Shown in pieces: positions 1-9,855 of a stretch of 64,000 nt of DNA (position 1 is the first letter of the stretch; every line of letters starts with the position of its first letter). The translations under genes were made by a program, and so were the position numbers. The DNA is from Microglena sp. YARC (taxonomy: Eukaryota > Chlorophyta > Chlorophyceae > Chlamydomonadales > Chlamydomonadaceae), in the NCBI GenBank assembly GCA_022414725.1, contig CM039464.1, forward strand, positions 31,305,109 through 31,369,108, written 5' to 3'. The notes under the pieces are model-generated. The model saw nothing but the letters and a program-made list of their open reading frames with translations, made no database searches and was not told the DNA's origin.

Positions 1-1112
1 GGCATTGATTTGTTCTCCCATTTCAATTGACCAAGTCCGTCTCCAATACGGCGCTCAATGCAACTGAAATCGTTTCCTTCTTTCAAAACATATACAGCAT
101 CGGTTTTGACGGCTTTAACTTCGATGTTTGATTTAGCCAATGTTTCTATCAGTTCGTTTACTTGAAATCTTGCCCTATTGATAATAGCTATTCTCATTGG
201 TAAAAATCCGCTTGTTAGTTCTGTTTTTTTCGTTAAATTCACAATGTGTAGATCTTCGGATAGTGATATCACACAAGATGACTTCCCGCTTTTTCGTTTG
301 TTTAGCAAGTAATTACAGGCGTCCTCTTTTTTTGTGAATACAGCCGATTGTCTTTTGGTATTGTATTTCTTTCCCAACAATCCAGACAACTTGTTGGGTA
401 TACCCTTTCGAAGTTTTAATGGGATATCTTCGTATTGTTCATCAAAACACGATGCCACTATGTCTCCTAATTCTTCGCATTTTACCCATAGAACTTCTAA
501 ATATGACAATATGCTATATTCGACGTTCATTGATTCCATTTGTAACAATTCGTATCCGTATATGAGCATACGTTCTTTGCTGTAAATTTTGTGTCTTTTA
601 GTTATTTTCACAACATACAAGAACTTACTGTTGATAGGTCTGTTTTCATTGGCTTGGAATGTATCCCATGGATGGACAATTGGAAAACCCAATGTTTTCA
701 AAATATATATCAAGCATGAAGCATAGTGTTTGTTAAAATCTATTCCTACGTATTCATCGCGCATGCGAAGAGAGAGATCTTCGTCAACAAGTTTACCATT
801 AGGGATAGACTCAGAATACCAGTTAAATACATTTGCAACTAGAGGGTTGTACGTGGAAAGGTTCTTTTTGTTGAGGATAGATTTCACGACAGTTGATTCT
901 AGTATGATAAACTTTTTATAAATATCTATGTCATCAATCACACAATCGATGCATCCAGCTATCTTAACGGCGGATTGAATCGAAATCTTAACAGATTCCA
1001 AGTGATTTAAATATATACCAGTTATTGTCGAGCCTCCTTGCGTGGTAATTGCTGGGGTCACACCTTCGATACACACAAATTGTTCAAGAATAAGTGTCAA
1101 GTTGCCATTACA
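1..1112 (-). pseudogene. DNA polymerase (family B-like palm), 3' part, viral
   Basis: An open minus-strand frame runs from 1112 to the left edge, about 370 codons. Two palm signatures are visible in the expected order. A motif-A-like GIDFNKHYASCL lies at 711-746; its Asp codon is at 738-740. Further on, a stretch FLPMRIAIINRARF leads into KTDAVYV at 87-107, which resembles motif C (usually DTDS) with Lys for the first Asp and Ala for Ser. Spacing and order fit a viral or protein-primed family-B palm; I cannot tell which subfamily. The frame continues in the segment at 1560-2671, from which it is split by a LINE insertion. Presumed role: replication polymerase of the Polinton-like element. The KTDA variant may reflect decay or a real divergent motif. 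The C-terminus lies outside the window. Confidence 0.6.
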
Positions 1113-1559
1113 TTACATTACATTACATTACATGTTAAAGTCTACTTGACACCGCGAGGGTGTATGAGACTCTGTGCTTTAAACAAAAAGAAAAAGCACC
1201 CACAAAGCAAAAAACCCCATTACATCAGGGGTGTGTCGAGGACAAACAAACCAAACTCCCAACCACCGTTTTGGTGGCGTAGGTATTAAACCCCTTAGAG
1301 CAGGACCCAGATCTCAACCACTTACAGTGGCGGAGGTAAGAAGCTAACAAATGAGAAGTCTCAAGAAGAAAAAAAAAGGGATAATAAATTACGTGCCACT
1401 AAGCAGTCCAGGGCTTCCTGTCTTGCTCTTCTACAAGTAGAAAGATAGTCGGCTAGGTTGCTCCAAAAAGACTTAGTGCCATTTCCATTCATAAAGGTTC
1501 TGAATGTGGAATCGCAGAATTCCACATTCCATACGGTTAAGTCGGTATCCTCATGGACA
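1111..1559 (-). mobile_element. 5'-truncated LINE inserted in the polymerase gene
   Basis: This 449-bp insert is flanked by the 8-bp direct repeat tgccatta (1103-1110 and 1560-1567), a target-site duplication. On the minus strand it starts with the last codons of a LINE ORF (ending MRIPT), continues through a 3' UTR and ends in a (TAATG)n tail, seen on the plus strand as repeated cattacatta. The same 3' end occurs, nearly identical, at 31929-32390, where it is attached to a longer LINE ORF. Leaving out the insert and one duplication copy puts the two polymerase segments in one frame, so the gene was open at this point when the insertion happened. Confidence 0.88.
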
Positions 1560-2671
1560 TGCCATTATAAATGATTTCAATGTTTTTATTTTTAGCAAGG
1601 ATTTGTTCCTTGATTAATGGAAATATCTCCTCTACAGAGCTTGCTACTGCAATAGGGTATGTCTTTTTTCCCTTCTCATTTGGTAACTTGAATTCAGACG
1701 ATGGGTGTTCCAATACAGTGTCGTGCGATGACGCATTGAATTCCTTTTTTTTGTCAATGATAGAGAGATGTCCGTTCCAGTAGATCGCTTTAGTTATGGT
1801 TTCAATAGCAGGATGTAATTTTTCTGGTGTACATCCTGCCAGATATTGGTTCTCATTGTCGAATATCATGCATCCAAAATTGTTTTTATCAAACCATTTG
1901 AGAAATAGTTATATCGTGACAACGTCTTCATCAGTGTGTTCGGTAGATTCTTTGTTGAAAAAATCTCTGTACAATGACTCGTAGCTCATCGGTGGCCTGG
2001 GATCACAGATCAGATTTGTGTAATGCTTGTCATACGATTTCTTCAAAGATTGTAGAATAACCTGAAAGGCACATGTATTGGGTGGGAGATCTAGTAGTAT
2101 GGATTGCTTGATAGACCCTCGTAGCGTGTCTTTCCCTTCAACGTCAATATCCCGTTTCAAGTATTTGTTATCGCAACACATAGTAGAAGTGTTCTGTACA
2201 ATTCTATGTTTGAAGGGAATTATGATGTCTTGTGTGCTTGATTCGTTTGAAATAATTTGAATAAAATTTGTATTGTAAAAGATGTCTAACATGTATTTCG
2301 CAGCATTCGGATCATCCTGTAAGATGCGGTGAATGAAGTCATTATAATCAGGAAACATTTTGTAGTCTGTTCCTTGTAGATTTGTGAGCAGTTCATAGTA
2401 TCTTGATGTTTTAGGAATTATGAAGCCTTCAAGGCTGTCAATATGCAAGAATTTGCCTGACGGAAAGTCTTTGACGGGATTCCAAGCTTTTGAGAATGAT
2501 GTTATTTCATGAGCATACATGTGATGTGTTATGCCGGTTTCTTGTTGTTTTTTGGATGCTGTGTCAAAACTATAACACATCATTCGTACAACACGTTTCT
2601 CGTATTTACTCTCCTCTAAAACCCTCCTTCTCTCCAAATAGCGTTCCCTATCATATTCTGCCTTTTTTTCC
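1560..2671 (-). pseudogene. polymerase/replication protein, 5' part, with in-frame stop
   Basis: A reading frame from about 2671 down to the LINE junction at 1560, broken by one in-frame TAA at 1907-1909. The residues after the stop (LFLKWFDKNNFGC) continue in the same frame, so this is a nonsense change and not a gene end. It joins the palm-containing segment at 1-1112 in frame. No domain is recognised here; by position it would be the region N-terminal to the palm. The frame opens just after the end of the ORF at 2674-3237, and an A-rich run near 2660-2680 suggests a frameshift linking the two. Product: probably the N-terminal part of the viral replication polymerase. Confidence 0.55.
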
Positions 2672-2673
2672 CT

Positions 2674-3237
2674 TCAAACCTTTTTTGATTCTTCTTTCAT
2701 ATAGTTCTTGTACCATTCCACAGCATTATAGAAATCCTCTAGTGATTCGTGACCCTGTTCGATCACATACTTTTTAGTAATCCTGCGTGGAGCTTCTCCT
2801 GTTACCAAATGCGTTTTGTACCATTTTGCCAAAGTTTGTTGTGATGCCGTTATAATTCTGTAATATATTAATGTGAACAATCTCTTAAGCATCTTGCTTA
2901 AAATACTCAAAAAAAAAAATGTGCATTTCAATTTTTTAAATGAAACACTATACTCCGACAGTTTCTGCCAATAATAACGCCTTTTTTCTTCTCTTTTTTT
3001 TGCATGATATAGTCTTGCGCGTTCATTTCGTTTTTCGCGAAATTCAGGATCATTTTGGTACCTGTTCCTGGTATATGCTTGTTGCCTCTCACGATATGCC
3101 TCATCTGTTTGATACCGTTTTACAGTTGCAAGTCTGGCGAGATTATTTACATAAGCACGATATTCAGGGTCTTCTTTCATTTTCGTCTTGTGGATTTCAC
3201 TAGAATAAGTGTGAACTTTGATGCAAGATTCGCTCAT
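2674..3237 (-). CDS. charged YR-repeat protein, possible polymerase N-terminus
   Basis: 187 codons from an ATG at 3237. Residues about 20-90 are very basic and repetitive, with blocks such as DPEYRAYVNN and NDPEFREKRNERARLYHA. Related blocks occur at the C-terminus of the neighbouring fibre gene (NDPEYRAQRNERSRIHNA), so the module is shared inside this element. A Phe/Leu-rich stretch (KCTFFFLSILSKML) follows, then a non-repetitive tail. TATA-like tataataag lies directly before the start on the minus strand. The tail ends in KEESKKV next to an A-rich run, and the next frame begins with similar charged residues, so this may be the frameshifted start of the polymerase gene. No known domain. Confidence 0.5.
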   Translation of the reverse strand: MSESCIKVHTYSSEIHKTKMKEDPEYRAYVNNLARLATVKRYQTDEAYRERQQAYTRNRYQNDPEFREKRNERARLYHAKKREEKRRYYWQKLSEYSVSFKKLKCTFFFLSILSKMLKRLFTLIYYRIITASQQTLAKWYKTHLVTGEAPRRITKKYVIEQGHESLEDFYNAVEWYKNYMKEESKKV

Positions 3238-3306
3238 CTTATTATACTTGTAGTATATAATATGCTCAAGATTCTTAAGTATGATTCAATTTTATTTTTA
3301 ATTCAC

Positions 3307-4079
3307 TTACACAGACTCTGCCTTCAACATAGCCTTCCGTTCCTTCAATTTTGCATTATGAATCCGCGAACGTTCATTTCGTTGTGCACGGTATTCTGGG
3401 TCATTCTTATACCGTTCATTCTTCAATTGTTTCTTTAGGTCATCAACCTCGACTGATAAAGCCCTTATCGCACCAATTAGATGTGGTACAAGGGAGTTGT
3501 AATTGAGACCCAATCTCTTCTTTTCCGAGTCTAGGAATCTCACAGCTTCTGGACAAACGCCTATCACTTCTTGGGCATACAGCCCAATTTCCACTGCATT
3601 TTTAGCATCTCCCTTGAACGTGTACTTTGCCGGCTGCAAAGATTTGATCGCCTTCAATGACTCCTCAGGGTTGAGGTATTCAATATGATTTTTATATGAC
3701 TTGTCAGAAAGGTTAATGTATGATCCCGTCTGGTCAATCCTAGCTTTGGTCATGAATTCGAAGAGGAAATTGAATGATTCACTACCCCATCGCTCAAGAA
3801 AGATATGCTCCCATTAATCTCCGACCCTGTGTCTGCAAAGTGAATCAAACCAGGCCCATTGGCTCCAGTCTGCGTTGGTAGTTCAAGACGACTCACCTTC
3901 ACTCCGGGACCAATAGCAACAAAAGCGTTCTGTACATTCAATTGGTCTGTAAGATCATTGTAAGACCCTGAAAATAAGGGGGGCTTGTTTAAAAGTGCGT
4001 TATAGTCTCCTGAAAAACTGTTGGTGATCTTTTTGGTGTCTCTGGGCTGAGCAAATATATACTGAGAGGTGTTGTACAT
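3307..4079 (-). pseudogene. virion fibre protein with C-terminal S74 chaperone domain
   Basis: Two overlapping frames form one gene of about 257 codons. The first (4079 to 3750) has the fibre motif NKPPLFSGSYNDLTDQ, well known in phage and algal-virus tail fibres, then a Ser/Gly-rich section. The second (3753 to 3307) is an S74 / intramolecular chaperone auto-processing domain: SDKSYKNHIEYL, LQPAKYTF, GLYAQEV, PEAVRFL, LNYNSLVPHLIGAIRAL, a terminal coiled coil and a YR-type basic tail. Such domains trimerise the fibre and cleave themselves off. One frameshift at about 3750-3760 separates the parts. Start at 4079 chosen because ttataaatta directly precedes that ATG and the in-frame sequence upstream is merely hydrophobic readthrough. 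Presumed role: receptor-binding fibre, divergent from the capsid genes. Confidence 0.72.
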
Positions 4080-4102
4080 TAATTTATAACATAATTTAAA
4101 CC
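4080..4102. promoter_or_regulatory. divergent AT-rich promoter region
   Basis: Only 23 bp separate the fibre start (4079, minus) and the next start (4103, plus). The stretch has a TATA-like ttataa core in both orientations. Similar TATAA-type motifs sit 0-10 nt before most start codons of this element. Confidence 0.4.
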
Positions 4103-4699
4103 ATGAGGTCCAGAAAAAAATGTGGGGAAAAACAAAACAAAAAAACAAAAACAAATACAATCAAACAAAGAGGGAATACTACAAACCAAAGAGCAACAAC
4201 AATTACTGTTAAATTACCTGCTGATAGGACACTCCCTCGAATGATGGGATTCAACCCTTATGCATATGTAATAGAGATCCCAAAACAACCCCATCAAAAT
4301 ATGATAGCTCAGGCTGTAAATGGGGTATCTGCTGTAGAACAGCTTGCTAGATCTGCGAGGGCTGCCATGACTCAACAAAACACTGCACCACAAAATGTGT
4401 TTCAAGGAACTAGGACGTATATAGACCACTTACCTAGACCACCTTCCTCTCGACCATCTCCGTCTAATGCCAATTATGCAGCACCTAAAAAACGGTATGA
4501 TTTGAGGCGGTCACTAGATAGATTTGACTTCAGGCACGCATCACCAGATTCAAGTGGCCAATCTAAGAGGGAGGTGCTTGCAATTGCAACCGAATACCAA
4601 GAACGTTCTAATGAGCCTGGATTACAAAGACTACTTGACAAACGGAGAACCAAAAATCATTATATAGATATCTATAATTATCTGAAAAATAAACTTTGA
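4103..4699 (+). CDS. basic virion-associated protein, unknown function
   Basis: 198 codons, intact. The N-terminus is strongly basic (MRSRKKCGEKQNKKTK), followed by an Ala/Gln-rich helical region, a Pro/Ser-rich linker around residue 110, and a charged C-terminus. The composition suggests nucleic-acid binding or an internal virion protein, but no domain is recognised. It lies immediately before the major capsid gene on the same strand. The first ATG sits within the divergent promoter; a later Met could be the true start. Confidence 0.6.
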   Translation: MRSRKKCGEKQNKKTKTNTIKQRGNTTNQRATTITVKLPADRTLPRMMGFNPYAYVIEIPKQPHQNMIAQAVNGVSAVEQLARSARAAMTQQNTAPQNVFQGTRTYIDHLPRPPSSRPSPSNANYAAPKKRYDLRRSLDRFDFRHASPDSSGQSKREVLAIATEYQERSNEPGLQRLLDKRRTKNHYIDIYNYLKNKL

Positions 4700-4718
4700 T
4701 TATTATCAAAATATCGAG

Positions 4719-4726
4719 TATATAAG
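4719..4726 (+). promoter_or_regulatory. TATA-like motif before capsid start
   Basis: tatataag lies 4 nt upstream of the ATG at 4731. Comparable motifs: 5936-5944, 7044-7054, 7309-7315, 9001-9007 and 9847-9855 on the plus strand, and before 4079 and 3237 on the minus strand. Confidence 0.45.
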
Positions 4727-4730
4727 CTAC

Positions 4731-5973
4731 ATGTCTGCATACCCAAAAAACCTCCAGTACATTACAAAACGGATCTCTAACTATAGTCGAGCAACTAAAC
4801 GGCTGTCCACCCTTAATAGTACTTTCTGCAACCAACAATGGTGTGATTACAGTCGACATGCCTTCCAACACTTTGATAGATACTGATAGCCTGATAATGA
4901 GTTTCAAAGCAATCACAGATACTGGGGGCATGCCAAGGAACATTGAATCAATCATACAAAGGTGCGACTTGGAAGTGAATGGGAAAGTGATAGGAGGGTT
5001 CTCCAATTATAATCAGCTTTTTAATATTATTGCTGATACATCCTTTGGTGCAGATTGCCACAACAGACGTAAGATTGTCCAATCGGGAGGTGATGGTTCA
5101 GCTATTCCCATTGGTATTCCAAAAGATTATTGCATTTGTAATTGGCTGACTCTCAATAGCTTTCAGCCCAGCATATTGGATACAAAACTCCTAGGGCAGG
5201 TTCGCCTTAGGATACAGCTAGATGGATCCAATTGTCTAATTGGGGGAGGACAATTTATTATATCAGACATTTCATTCAGTGTTGATACTATCTCAATAGA
5301 TGATGGGCTCTTTGATGCCGCACACAATGCCTTTCTGCAAAATGGAGGTGTGTATGAAATCATGTTCAAGAACTATTTTTCATTTTCATCAGCTGCATCA
5401 AGTTATAGCCAGTTCACCAAATTTAGTGTGTCGTCCCAGTCGGTTAATCGAGCTTGGGGAATGTTTGTAGATCAATCACCTACTGGAGCATTGGATGCAG
5501 TGACCAAAAACTGTAACACGTTCGTCAGGAAAGCGACTGGGATGGAAAGTGCTCAGTTCACTATCAATGGGACTTATTATCCAGATTTTAGGGCCAATGT
5601 TGGACAGTGTTTTTCGTTAACACAAAGTTCTTACAACCAATTGCAGGACACCCTAGGAGGGTCAAGTCCCCTTTGTGATTCATTTGCAAGCTGGCGTGAT
5701 AAATTCTTTGTTCTCTCATGCAATTTCTGCCACAATGATGATGAGTTCATGTCGGGCATTGACACAAGAGGGAACAGTTCGATTGGAGCATTCGAGTCTC
5801 AAGCCGTTAGTGGAGCAGCAGGCTCAGCCAACTTGACTGCAATGGTGTTTATTGAGTGTAGTAGCATGATCCGTGTGGGGGCGGGGGAGGATGCTCGAAT
5901 TAGTTCTATAAATACAAATAATTATAAATGTAACAATAATATAAATGAGTGCACTTCCTCAAAACATTACTAA
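4731..5973 (+). CDS. candidate double-jelly-roll major capsid protein
   Basis: About 414 codons. The natural start is ATG 4731 (MSAYPK), eight bases after a TATA-like box, but the frame slips at the A6 run 4745-4750 and continues in the frame ending at 5973. This could be a sequencing error or a real 1-nt indel. The protein is beta-rich with the layout of Polinton-like virus capsids: an N-terminal strand-rich half with DLEVNGKVIGGFSNYNQLF, a central ISDISFSVDTISIDDGLF, then a second half with TINGTYYPDFRANVG and a late SGIDTRGN. The gene following is a second capsid-like protein that overlaps it by 29 nt and also begins MSA-P. Assignment rests on order, length and pattern, not on a search. 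The GC-rich G run near 5878 is a second possible slip point. Confidence 0.6.
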
Positions 5974-7046
5974 AATCCATAGAATTGAGCCAATAGGAAC
6001 AAAAACAGGTTTCCCCCAAACACAGACCGTGTTTGAAATGACTGATGGCATTTGGGATTTATCCAGTGTCAAGCTTTTGTTCACTTTTAATTCGGATGGT
6101 GTTGCACCCAGGGGAATAGATTGCTTAATCAGTTCATTATCAGTTTCGTTTTGATGACGTTGAGGTCCAGTCCATCAACAATTATCATCACCTCACAAGA
6201 CTAATGGCTGTTCATAACACCCTGCGACTTCCTCCAATATGTTGGGTAATGCTCAGGCTGTGGATTTAATTTCCATGTCAGATGATGAGCCATATGTTAT
6301 TGGCCGTTTCCATGGTATCTTAGGTACCAAGGACTGTGTAATCAAAGGCAGGGTTCGAATCTGTATTGTTTGGGCAGATGCTGCAGTATTGTTGAGAGAC
6401 AATGATTCAACAAGCTATGAGATTTCCGATCTACACCTTATTGTTCGAAGTGAAATTCAAGACAATGTCACAGAACGTGTTGAATTTGACAACTTCTCAT
6501 CCATGTTTCAACTCAATGAAAACGAAAACCAACAAACTAATATATACATTGCTTCCAGGGATATTGAGTATGCTATTGCAACGTTCATGACAGAAGATTT
6601 TCACTCCAAGACTTCAACCCAAGACTATAACGGGACAAGCTACTATTTTTTCACAAGGCATTCCAAGTATTATAACAAATGATGCTCCAGTTTATGTTGG
6701 TATTAGTGTCAACAATATACCTGTTGCAGACCACCCAATAAACTATTTCAGGGCAAATGAATACTTGGACATGATTTTTGACAATGACAACAGATCAATG
6801 GAACACATGACTACATTGACAAAGGATGGTACCCTATTAATACGAAGTGCAAGTACTCTAGCAACTCGTCAGTGGGCCCTGGGTCTACCAATAGATGTAA
6901 TGGATGAAGACATACCCTATAACATCACATTTCACAGCACTGGTAATATCAACACGAGGAACTATTCACTTTTATTCGTCAAGTACAACTCTCTTTTGGA
7001 GATAGATACTGGTGAAAACGGCTCGAAATACTTTTTCACAAGGTAA
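5945..7046 (+). pseudogene. second capsid-like (jelly-roll) protein, frameshifted
   Basis: About 366 codons spread over several frames. The start MSALPQN resembles the start of the upstream capsid gene. Breaks: near 6140-6150 (stop in frame one, DDVEVQSINNYHH continuing in another), near 6220-6240 (continuing with MLGNAQAVDLISMSDDEPY), and near 6640-6650 at a T6 run, after which an open frame continues to 7046. Sequence between breaks is not degraded, so the disruptions are recent or partly assembly errors. Beta-rich composition, size and position suggest a paralogous capsid protein or penton partner. ATG 5945 is preceded by a TATA-like aataatataa. It overlaps the upstream gene by 29 nt. Confidence 0.5.
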
Positions 7047-7054
7047 TATATAAA

Positions 7055-7262
7055 ATGGATAAAATATTTGCTACCTCTCTGTCTAGAAACATGGCCTAAT
7101 AGAGCCATTCAATATGCCCAACCAGCTACAAACTATGTAGGTAGGAGAATGATCCGACAACCGTTACATGAGACTGAGTTGCTGTGGGGTCGTCCTTTAC
7201 CCAACAAGCCCAAAGCCATACACATCCTGAGGACATCTCCTGTGGTTCCAAAATTCCAGTGA
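7055..7262 (+). pseudogene. small basic protein, frameshifted
   Basis: ATG 7055 follows a TATA-like taatatataaa and opens MDKIFATSLSRNMA, then stops. The other frame across the same bases continues as NRAIQYAQPATNYVGRR to 7262. One indel near 7095-7100 would join them into about 69 residues. Unknown function; a Pro-rich C-terminus. Lies between the capsid-like genes and the coiled-coil gene. Confidence 0.4.
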
Positions 7263-7315
7263 TCATTTGTAAATTCCAGTAATTTTTTCTATTATTTTCT
7301 AACTTGAAATTATAT

Positions 7316-7822
7316 ATGGAGGATATTGAACAACTCAGTAACAATTTGGAGGATGTGGAAGTGATTCAACCCAAAGCAAAGAGGGTCATGTCTCAGAAGC
7401 AGAAAGAGGTACTAGCAAGAGCACGGGAAAAAGCTTGGGCCAAGAGAAAAGAATTAGGAGAAATCAGTAGACAAGAGAAACAGCTCCAGAAACAGGAGAA
7501 ACAAGTGAAGCAACAAGAAAAGGCTACTGAGATGAAACTTCGTAGGAAGGCAGTCAATAAGAAACTGAAGACAACTATTGTTGTTAGTGATGATGACTCT
7601 GACGAAGACGAACAGGTGATAACAGATGATTCCCAGCCAGAATCAGAAGAAGTTGAAGTGAAACAGATGTCAAGACAAATTAAAAAAAAACGCTTGAACG
7701 TTACAAAAGTTCCAAAAATAAGCCAGGAGGAAACTGTTGAACTGTTTAGACAGAAAATAATGAATGATGGGAAACGACTGGCTTATCAATCACTCTTCCC
7801 TGGGTCACAATGCCCTTTTTAG
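7316..7822 (+). CDS. charged coiled-coil protein
   Basis: 168 codons from ATG 7316, which directly follows an aattatat motif. Residues 30-100 are Lys/Glu/Gln-rich with the pattern MSQKQKEVLARAREKAWAKR and a Gln/Lys heptad-like section, predicted coiled coil. An acidic patch DDDSDEDE follows, then a basic stretch IKKKRLN. Similar Q-K-x-ALxxAREK proteins occur in Polinton-like viruses and related giant-virus mobile elements, usually of unknown function. It directly precedes the packaging ATPase. Confidence 0.65.
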   Translation: MEDIEQLSNNLEDVEVIQPKAKRVMSQKQKEVLARAREKAWAKRKELGEISRQEKQLQKQEKQVKQQEKATEMKLRRKAVNKKLKTTIVVSDDDSDEDEQVITDDSQPESEEVEVKQMSRQIKKKRLNVTKVPKISQEETVELFRQKIMNDGKRLAYQSLFPGSQCPF

Positions 7823-7848
7823 TAAAATATTATGTCCTGTAAAAATAG

Positions 7849-8733
7849 ATGAATATCACAGAAAACGCAGTCAGCAATTTTATTCATAAAAAACTCGTTT
7901 ATAAGCCAAACACTTACCCACAATGTTTAAACACGTCCCTGCCGCGCAACTATTTTGTAGCCCTTTTCATTGGGAGCCGAGGGACTGGTAAAACATATTC
8001 TGTTTGCCAATTATTGAAACAATATGAGCTTGCGGGTTTTGATAAAAACCAAGCTATGAGAGTTATTGTTTTTAGCCTCACGCATGATGCAAATCCAGTA
8101 TTCAATTGTCTGAAGATTGATCCTTCTGATATTGTGAATGATTACAGTGACTCCAAGATTTTAGAAGTTATAGAAGACATCAAACAAGAAAAACAAAACA
8201 CTGCAGAATACAAGAAAGATTTTCAAGTTTGGTCAAAGTTTTTCAATGGAAAAATAGATGCATTGACATTTGATGAGATAGATTTTCTTGAGAGAACTGC
8301 ATACCAAAAGCCTACTTGTAGATACCCAAACGGTGCAATAAATTATTTTTTATTGGATGATCTGGTGGGTAGTAGCGCATTCAAAAGTGTGGGTAAATCA
8401 GCATTGACAAACTTGGTTTTGAAGAACAGGCATTTGGGTATAAATATCATGATTTGCTCACAGAATTTGAAAGCTATACCCAAGAGCATCAGAACTAATA
8501 CTTCATTGTTCGTTTTATTCAAGTTTGCATCAACCAAAATATTGGTAGATCTTCATGATGAAGTCAGCTCTACTCTCACCTTGAAGAAGTTTGAGAGGCT
8601 GTATATACATGCAACACAGGATGAGCATGACTCTCTTGTTATAGATTTCACAGGAGACAAACTAAATAGGTTCAAGAAAAACTTTGATATTGTTTCTGAA
8701 ACCTGCAATAAGAAATTTTATTTTTCTAACTGA
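7849..8733 (+). CDS. A32-like genome-packaging ATPase (FtsK/HerA)
   Basis: 294 codons, intact, full length for this family. Walker A is GSRGTGKT at residues 42-49. Walker B is YFLLDDL at 166-172, followed by the typical loop with MICSQNLKAIPKSIRTN at 201-217 that carries the sensor Gln and Arg. The family threads viral DNA into preformed capsids using ATP. It is a hallmark of Polinton-like viruses, virophages and nucleocytoplasmic large DNA viruses. It lies among capsid genes in the same orientation, as expected for a late morphogenesis cluster. No disruption, unlike most neighbours. This is the firmest viral assignment in the window. Confidence 0.9.
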   Translation: MNITENAVSNFIHKKLVYKPNTYPQCLNTSLPRNYFVALFIGSRGTGKTYSVCQLLKQYELAGFDKNQAMRVIVFSLTHDANPVFNCLKIDPSDIVNDYSDSKILEVIEDIKQEKQNTAEYKKDFQVWSKFFNGKIDALTFDEIDFLERTAYQKPTCRYPNGAINYFLLDDLVGSSAFKSVGKSALTNLVLKNRHLGINIMICSQNLKAIPKSIRTNTSLFVLFKFASTKILVDLHDEVSSTLTLKKFERLYIHATQDEHDSLVIDFTGDKLNRFKKNFDIVSETCNKKFYFSN

Positions 8734-8743
8734 TTGTTAAAGA

Positions 8744-8989
8744 ATGGCCTCTTTGACACAAGAATACAAGCAAACGAATGAATACAAAAACTTCAGAGCT
8801 GCAATTTTAGACATGTCTCCTGGTCTACCTGAATACTTGGTAGATGTAGCTATTTCTGTACATATCAATAAACCATTGTTGTATAGGGACAAGAAAGCTA
8901 TCAGGAAAGACTTGCTGAATAAAATTAAACCTGTTTCTGGTACTGAGGTTTTAGATGGCTTGGTTACAATACAAAATGTTACAGTATAA
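8744..8989 (+). CDS. small conserved-looking protein after the ATPase
   Basis: 81 codons from ATG 8744, ten bases after the ATPase stop. Helical N-terminus (LTQEYKQTNEYKNFRAAIL), then SPGLPEYLVDVAISVHINKP. Not recognised. The tight spacing suggests co-expression with the ATPase. Confidence 0.6.
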   Translation: MASLTQEYKQTNEYKNFRAAILDMSPGLPEYLVDVAISVHINKPLLYRDKKAIRKDLLNKIKPVSGTEVLDGLVTIQNVTV

Positions 8990-9007
8990 TATATCCCATA
9001 TTATAAA

Positions 9008-9837
9008 ATGTCTCCACCTGTCTTGAAAACACAATTGTTGTACATATCAAGCACGTTTCGAACAAGTGGAACGCCTGACAATTTCACAACATCATTGCCT
9101 GCAGGAGTCCTGCAAAATCCCTATGGAGGGAGGACGAAAGTCACAGTTGCAGATGTCATCATCAACAGGTGTTTTTATTCGATTAGAGCAAGTAACAATG
9201 ACTTTATTGTTAACAACAATGGTACCAAGACATCAATCAGAATTCCAATTGGGAACTATACCCTTGATTCTTGGCTGACAGAATTGGGTGTGTTGCTTAC
9301 GGGGATGGACACTAACCCATAATGAAACAAACGGGCTTTGTATATTCAACCCTCCTGGGCCAGGGTATTCATTCGAATTCAAAGATAAAAGTAGTTATTT
9401 GTTTGGGTTCCTGCCTCACGAAACACCTGGTGGTGCTCCCATTGTTAGCTCCTTTCCATTGCGTTTAAATCTTGAAAGTTTCCTGACCATCCATCACAAT
9501 TTACCCAAGGTAAACTAACAGTGCTGTCAACAATTTTCGTCAAAACAATATGCAGGAATCTGATGTATTAATCCGTCTACCAGTTAATGTTGAAAGTTTT
9601 GCCAACATCATTTATCAGAATACAGCAGACGACTTTTCTTTCTATACAAGCGCCTCACATGTGTCAGAATTGAGTTTGAGCATTAAAGATGAACATAAAG
9701 ACTCTATAGGGCCTTTTCCCTACGACTGGAGCATCACTCTCAGAATAGATTATGAATCTGATACTGATCCTATGAATTCTATTTTATCAATTTTGAAATC
9801 CATAGACCAGAAATTGCTTTTACTTTCCATCAAATAA
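9008..9837 (+). pseudogene. penton-like minor capsid protein, two frameshifts
   Basis: About 276 codons in three frames. Segment one (from ATG 9008, after ttataaa) has SSTFRTSGTPDNFTTSLPAG, KVTVADVIINRCFYSI and IPIGNYTLDSWLTEL. Segment two (about 9315-9515) has NPPGPGYSFEF and a Leu-rich FGFLPHE. Segment three (about 9515-9837) has ESDVLIRLPVNVES, then WSITLRIDYE near the C-terminus. The order RTSGT, IPxGNYT, LIRxPV, WSITxRI matches the minor capsid or penton protein found beside the ATPase in Polinton-like viruses and related algal elements. Breaks lie near 9310-9322 and 9505-9520. The reading sense on either side is well kept. Confidence 0.62.
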
Positions 9838-9855
9838 TATCAAAGAGTATATTTA

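Noticed and set aside
334..921. Plus ORFs at 334-585 and 730-921
   Set aside because: Shadows of the minus-strand polymerase frame, which carries the palm motifs.
1038..1289. Plus ORF of 83 codons
   Set aside because: Lies in the LINE 3' UTR, antisense to the element, and has no motif.
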